Shown: in pieces, positions 62,001-64,000 of the stretch | How positions within the stretch are numbered: position 1 is the first letter of the stretch | Layout of the letters: every line of letters starts with the position of its first letter | Source: Tritrichomonas musculus | Taxonomy: Eukaryota > Parabasalia > Tritrichomonadida > Tritrichomonadidae | Length of the DNA: 64,000 nucleotides | NCBI GenBank assembly: GCA_039105265.1 | Contig: JAPFFF010000006.1 | Span: 1,054,001 to 1,118,000 of the forward strand | Direction: 5' to 3' | Notes under the pieces: model-generated | Database searches by the model: none | The model's input: the letters and a program-made list of their open reading frames with translations, nothing else | Told to the model about the DNA's origin: nothing | Made by a program: the position numbers and the translations under genes

Positions 62001-64000
62001 TCGTTTTCAAAATTTAAAGGAACTCTGACAGATTGCAAGCTTGTGCATCCATCAAACCAGTTTGTGCCTTCTTTTGGATGTGATGTTCCATTATAAACAA
62101 CTGAAGACAATTTGATGCATCCTTTAAATGCGAAATCACCGATTTGTGTAACTGAATCACTCATTTCAACTGTTGACAAATCAATGCAATTTGCAAATGC
62201 TGATGTTCCAATGCGAAATATATGATCTGAAAGGACAATTGACGTCAATCCAGTTGATTCAAATGTGTGATCTTCAATAGCATATATATAATCACCGATA
62301 TAAACTGTTGTTAATAAACTGCAGTTTTTAAATGCACCAATTCCAACACTTTTTAATGAATTAGAAATGTTTAAGCTCTTTATTTTACAATTGCAAAAAC
62401 AATAGTTCTCTAATGTGAACTTCATTGAGAAGTTTACAGATTCAATACTACAGTTGCAAAATGCATAATCATAAATAGTTATTCCACCTGAAATTTTTTC
62501 AGAGCATCTTTCAAATGAGATGTTGGTTAGATTGTAGCATTGGGCAAATGAATACTCTCCTATTTTAGCTAGTTTTTTTACCGAATGATATTGATGTCAA
62601 ATATATGCATTTTGAAAAGGCATAGGTGTCTATTGTAACAACAATGTCTGGAACATCAAAAGATTCATTTGTTTTGGCACATGGATAAACAGTTAAATGT
62701 GTCATTGAGTCAGAATAAATGACTCCATTTTCTGCATAATATTTTGAATTTTTGGTGACTGAAAATGATTCTAATTGGCTGCATGATAAAAATGCGCCTG
62801 TGCCAATTTTACTTACTTTAGAAGGAATTGTGAATGATTGCATTTCATTGCACTCTTCAAAAGAATAATCGCCAATGTAAGTCATATAATTTGGTAATTC
62901 AATTGTAGTTAAGCTTGTGCAGCCTTTAAAGGCATAATCACAAATTGTGGTTAAGTTATCTCTTTTATTGATTCTTTATAAAGATCCCATGGAGGCAAAC
63001 TATTTAATGAGTAATTGTCCATTTTCCCAGAGCCAATTATTGTCAAAATATTGTGTAAAAGATAAAATGAAATTTCATCTCCACAAACTCCACCAAAAAT
63101 GCTTTTATCGACATTTTGTCCACAAAAAGTTTCTTTGTCATAATTAACTGAAACGAAAATTGCTTTTAATTTGCCACATCCGATAAATGAGTGTGTTTCA
63201 TGAGTTGGATCTGTTTGATTAATAAAAATTACGGTTTCTAAGTTAGCACAATTATGAAAAGAGCAATTTCCGATTGAATTAATATTTCCAAGAACTTCAA
63301 ACAAAGCCAAATTATTTGATTCAGAGAAGGCCTAATCATTAATTGAGACAACACTCAATGGAACAGAAAAAGACGTGTTTGCTCTTCCCGATGGATAGCA
63401 AATTAATCTGGTTCCATCTTTAGAGTAGAGGGCATCATCTATTGTTTTATAATATTCGTTGTTTTCACTAGCTTCAACTGCCAACAAACTTGGACAAGAT
63501 GAAAAAGCGCCGTAGCCGATAAATGAGACATTTTCTTCAATAAAAACATTTTCAAGTTTTGCACAACCTGAAAATGCACGTTCACCAATGGTTGTAACGC
63601 CCTTCTTTATGGTTATGCTCTTAATTGTGCTCAAGTACTGTTCCCAAGGACGTTCTTGATCAAGAGTGTAATTGTTCATTTCACCTCGGCCAATTAATAA
63701 AAGTTCGCTTGAAGCAGAATTGAATATCCATTTTAATTTGTTTCCACAACTTCCGGATGAAATAGATCTTACTGTAGATTTGCCGCCAACTAAATTTTCA
63801 GTGAGATCGACAGGAACATTGATACTTAACGATGTTATTGAAGTGAAAGCATCACTATTGATTGCTGATGCTGAATAGCTTCCTCGATATATTAGAGATT
63901 TAAGAGAGCTGCATAACCTAATAACTGAAGAATCAATCGTTGAAACGGAGCCAATAGAAACAGAAGTTAAACTGTCACATTGATTTAAAGTATAAGAAAA
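59068..64000 (-). pseudogene. Broken BspA-like leucine-rich surface protein gene, 5' end beyond window
   Basis: A long BspA-type surface protein read from 64000 (open at the edge) to a stop at 59068. Much of it is TpLRR repeats of about 23 residues (IGDFAFKGCIKLSSV, IGTSAFANCIDLSTVEMS), broken by the recurring island PPWD/NGVLYSNSNDK-KTLRNYPAGR. A low-complexity S/E/D region with a 36-residue repeat (60265-60545) follows, then a threonine/serine/asparagine-rich stalk. A single membrane span GGQIAGIVIGCIAGVAIIAV is near 59200, followed by a basic then acidic cytoplasmic tail. Such proteins are the largest surface family in trichomonads and act in adhesion. The frame is broken by a TAG near 63330 and frame changes near 62950, 62570 and 61390. 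The last frame (61368-59068) has 766 codons. Sequencing error cannot be excluded. Confidence 0.85.
60265..60545 (-). repeat. 108-bp in-frame repeat in the BspA-like stalk
   Basis: Near-identical copies of a 36-residue unit (SQPSSYEDIQSSKTDENIE, then VEDIESSSE) repeat with a 108-bp period, about 2.5 copies. They form an acidic serine-rich spacer between the LRR head and the stalk. Confidence 0.85.

Overview
The window looks like nuclear DNA of a parabasalid protist, most probably a trichomonad close to Tritrichomonas. It is very AT-rich and has long intron-free reading frames, the largest 2946 codons. Gene families expanded in trichomonads are present: BspA-like leucine-rich surface protein, cathepsin-L-like cysteine peptidase, BEACH protein, ankyrin protein, R2R3 Myb protein, kinase-plus-Sel1 protein, TTLL enzyme and a MATE transporter. 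There are also two mariner-type transposons and tRNA genes of eukaryotic type. The species cannot be fixed from the sequence alone.

Layout. 1-1.2 kb: histidine acid phosphatase. 1.2-7.0 kb: a graveyard with two different decayed mariner elements, a degenerate pyrimidine-rich repeat, a decayed Myb/SANT-like gene split by the second mariner, and an unrecognised decayed reading frame. 7-19.8 kb: a compact gene block (helical protein, coiled-coil protein, Frag1/DRAM-like membrane protein, ankyrin protein, acidic-tailed protein, bacterial-type Tex, small Hsp20, tRNA-Gly). 19.9-28.6 kb: TTLL, a decayed transporter relic, a CAMK-like kinase and a Myb protein, separated by AT-rich spacers. 28.6-37.5 kb: the giant BEACH gene. 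38.5-48 kb: MATE, a C2-like acidic protein, a 1715-residue protein whose middle is roughly 160 tandem hexads, and a small divergent partner. 48-52 kb: mostly non-coding, with tRNA-Glu and a GC-rich perfect palindrome inside a nest of repeats. 52-58 kb: steroid 5-alpha-reductase-like enzyme, pseudokinase/Sel1 protein, Hsp70 fragment, cysteine peptidase. 58.4-58.95 kb: a 475-bp MITE-like foldback element. 59 kb to the end: a broken BspA-like surface protein gene running off the window.

How the genes relate. There are no operons; genes stand singly with short spacers in the dense parts. Several products fit cell-surface, vesicle and nutrient roles: acid phosphatase, peptidase, BspA, MATE, BEACH and Frag1-like. 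Others fit cytoskeleton and signalling: TTLL, kinases, ankyrin and C2 proteins. The most unusual pieces are the 72-bp palindrome at 50.7 kb, the MITE at 58.5 kb, the hexad-repeat protein with ubiquitin-like ends, the predicted pseudokinase, and the mariner nested in a Myb-like pseudogene. Family assignments come from motifs read by eye; no database search was run.
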